DNA from: Polaromonas sp.
GTDB taxonomy: Bacteria > Pseudomonadota > Gammaproteobacteria > Burkholderiales > Burkholderiaceae_C
DNA length: 6,234 bases
Direction: 5' to 3'
Assembly: GCA_013205645.1 (NCBI GenBank)
Contig: JABMMH010000293.1
Coordinates: 1 to 6,234 of the forward strand
Part shown: piece after piece, positions 5,288 to 6,234 of the stretch
Layout of the letters: every line of letters begins with the position of its first letter
How positions within the stretch are numbered: the first letter of the stretch is position 1
Program-made: the position numbers and the translations under genes
Notes under the pieces: generated by a model
Database searches by the model: none
The model's input: the letters and a program-made list of their open reading frames with translations, nothing else
What the model was told of the DNA's origin: nothing

Positions 5288-6234
5288 TCGGCAACTTTCG
5301 AATGCGGCAAGGCCGCCATGACTTCAGCCGACGGCAGCGCGTTGACGGGAACACCAGCCGGCGTTTGCAAGATAGCGCTGGTGTAGTGCTCGGTGTTGCG
5401 CGGCTTGGGGGTTGGCATCTTTTGCACGCTCTTGACAGAACGACCCCAGCCGGCGGCATCTGCCACGAGCTTGCCGTGTTGCATCACAAAACGCCCACGC
5501 ACCAGCGTGTGCACCGGATAGCCTTGCACAGCACGACCGTTCCAAGGCGATATCTTGCTGATACTTTGCAAGCGATTTTGTGAGAGCACGCCGGCGAGGT
5601 CCATGTCGACGATGGCAATGTCGGCATGCGCGCCCGGCGCGATGACGCCCTTGGTGCCGAAAAGTCCCCAGGCTTTGGCAGGCGCCACGGCGCTCCAACG
5701 AACATAGTCCATCAGGGTCGCGCGGGCTTTGTTGACTTCCGTCAGCATCAGCGGCATCTGGGTTTCGACACCCGGGAAACCGCAGTCGCAGTCCCAAATG
5801 CTCTCGCGGGTTTTTTCATCTGGCGAGTGCGGCGCGTGATCGGTCGCGATCATGTCAATCGTGCCGTCCATCAAAGCATCCCACAGTGGCTGGTTGTGGC
5901 GCGCTTCACGGATAGGCGGATTGAGCCGCATGATGCCGCCCAGCGTGCGCATGTGGTCGGTGTTGAGCAGTAAATATTGCGGGCAGGTTTCAGCCGTGAC
6001 ATCGACACCCCGCCGCTTGGCTTCGCGCAGCAGAAAGAGCGAGTCAGCCGCGCTGTGATGCGCAATATGAACGCGCGCACCAGTCCATTCGGCCAGCGTC
6101 AGCACGCGGCCAATGGCTTCAATCTCAGCCACCGCAGGACGGGCCGCCAAGTGCGCAAAAGCATCGATGCGTCCAGCGGCCTGCATGTGTTGCTGTCGAC
6201 GCGACAAAATGGAAGAATTTTCAGCATGCACCAC
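5284..6234 (-). CDS. Cyclic amidohydrolase (dihydroorotase/allantoinase/hydantoinase superfamily), 5'-truncated by window edge
   Basis: These are the C-terminal 316 residues of a metal-dependent amidohydrolase that opens a cyclic amide or ureide. The frame is open to the edge, so the start, the HxH motif and the bridging carboxylated Lys lie outside. What remains has the expected metal ligands: His3 in VHAEN, His59 in VHIAHHSA and Asp132 in ATDHAPHS. AETCPQYLLLN (81-91) has Gln where allantoinases and dihydroorotases usually have His, as hydantoinases and dihydropyrimidinases do. GFPGVETQMPLMLTEV (152-167) is dihydroorotase/allantoinase-like. KGVIAPGAHADIAIVD (195-210) and VHTLVRGRFVMQHGKLV (241-257) close the composite beta-sandwich domain. 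A tail of roughly 55 residues with PKPRNTEHYTSAI follows. It is the first visible gene of the operon and overlaps the ring-opening hydrolase by four bases. It is probably catabolic rather than the biosynthetic PyrC; the exact substrate is unknown. Confidence 0.88.
   Translation of the reverse strand: MVHAENSSILSRRQQHMQAAGRIDAFAHLAARPAVAEIEAIGRVLTLAEWTGARVHIAHHSAADSLFLLREAKRRGVDVTAETCPQYLLLNTDHMRTLGGIMRLNPPIREARHNQPLWDALMDGTIDMIATDHAPHSPDEKTRESIWDCDCGFPGVETQMPLMLTEVNKARATLMDYVRWSAVAPAKAWGLFGTKGVIAPGAHADIAIVDMDLAGVLSQNRLQSISKISPWNGRAVQGYPVHTLVRGRFVMQHGKLVADAAGWGRSVKSVQKMPTPKPRNTEHYTSAILQTPAGVPVNALPSAEVMAALPHSKVAE

Noticed and set aside
5284..6234. Reading this gene as the biosynthetic dihydroorotase PyrC, because pyrD is nearby
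   Set aside because: It lies on the opposite strand in an operon with a catabolic ring hydrolase and an importer, and has hydantoinase-like AETCPQYL and a long tail. Proximity to pyrD is likely coincidental.
1..6234. CRISPR array, tRNA or rRNA gene, insertion sequence or prophage element
   Set aside because: I saw no regularly spaced repeats, no tRNA or rRNA signatures, no transposase or integrase motifs and no terminal repeats; nearly all the sequence is explained by conserved genes.

Overview
The window looks like a chromosomal segment of a betaproteobacterium, most likely Burkholderiales and probably Comamonadaceae. This rests on the moderately high G+C, the protein flavour of RpiA, PyrD and the transporter, and the rpiA/pyrD divergent pairing. 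The genus cannot be fixed by eye. It is densely coding, with no gene-free stretch above about 100 bases.

Left part (1-1994). The N-terminus of a GntR-type regulator runs off the left edge on the minus strand. It follows rpiA (ribose-5-phosphate isomerase A) at a 24-base gap. Divergent from rpiA, across a 104-base intergenic region, is pyrD (quinone-dependent dihydroorotate dehydrogenase, de novo pyrimidine synthesis). These are ordinary housekeeping genes.

Right part (2015-6234). A tight minus-strand operon converges on pyrD. In transcription order it encodes a cyclic amidohydrolase of the dihydroorotase/allantoinase/hydantoinase superfamily (5' end outside the window), a ring-opening amidohydrolase of the cyanuric acid hydrolase/barbiturase (AtzD/Bar) family, an SsuB/TauB-like ABC ATPase, its SsuC/TauC-like permease, and a DUF3830 cyclophilin-like protein. 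Two junctions are 4-base ATGA overlaps and the other two gaps are 31 and 24 bases, so co-transcription is very likely. The operon promoter and any periplasmic binding protein would lie beyond position 6234.

The likely joint role is uptake of a small N-containing heterocycle (a cyanuric acid-, barbiturate- or hydantoin/pyrimidine-like ring) and its hydrolytic opening as a nitrogen source. The pairing of two unrelated ring-opening amidohydrolases with a dedicated ABC importer and a DUF3830 protein, with no AtzE/AtzF-type biuret or allophanate enzymes in view, is the most interesting feature. The substrate is inferred, not shown. Smaller curiosities are a hairpin spanning the two convergent stop codons, an Ala-Gln repeat tail on the ATPase that also carries the permease ribosome binding site, and a roughly 20-residue insert in the ATPase.
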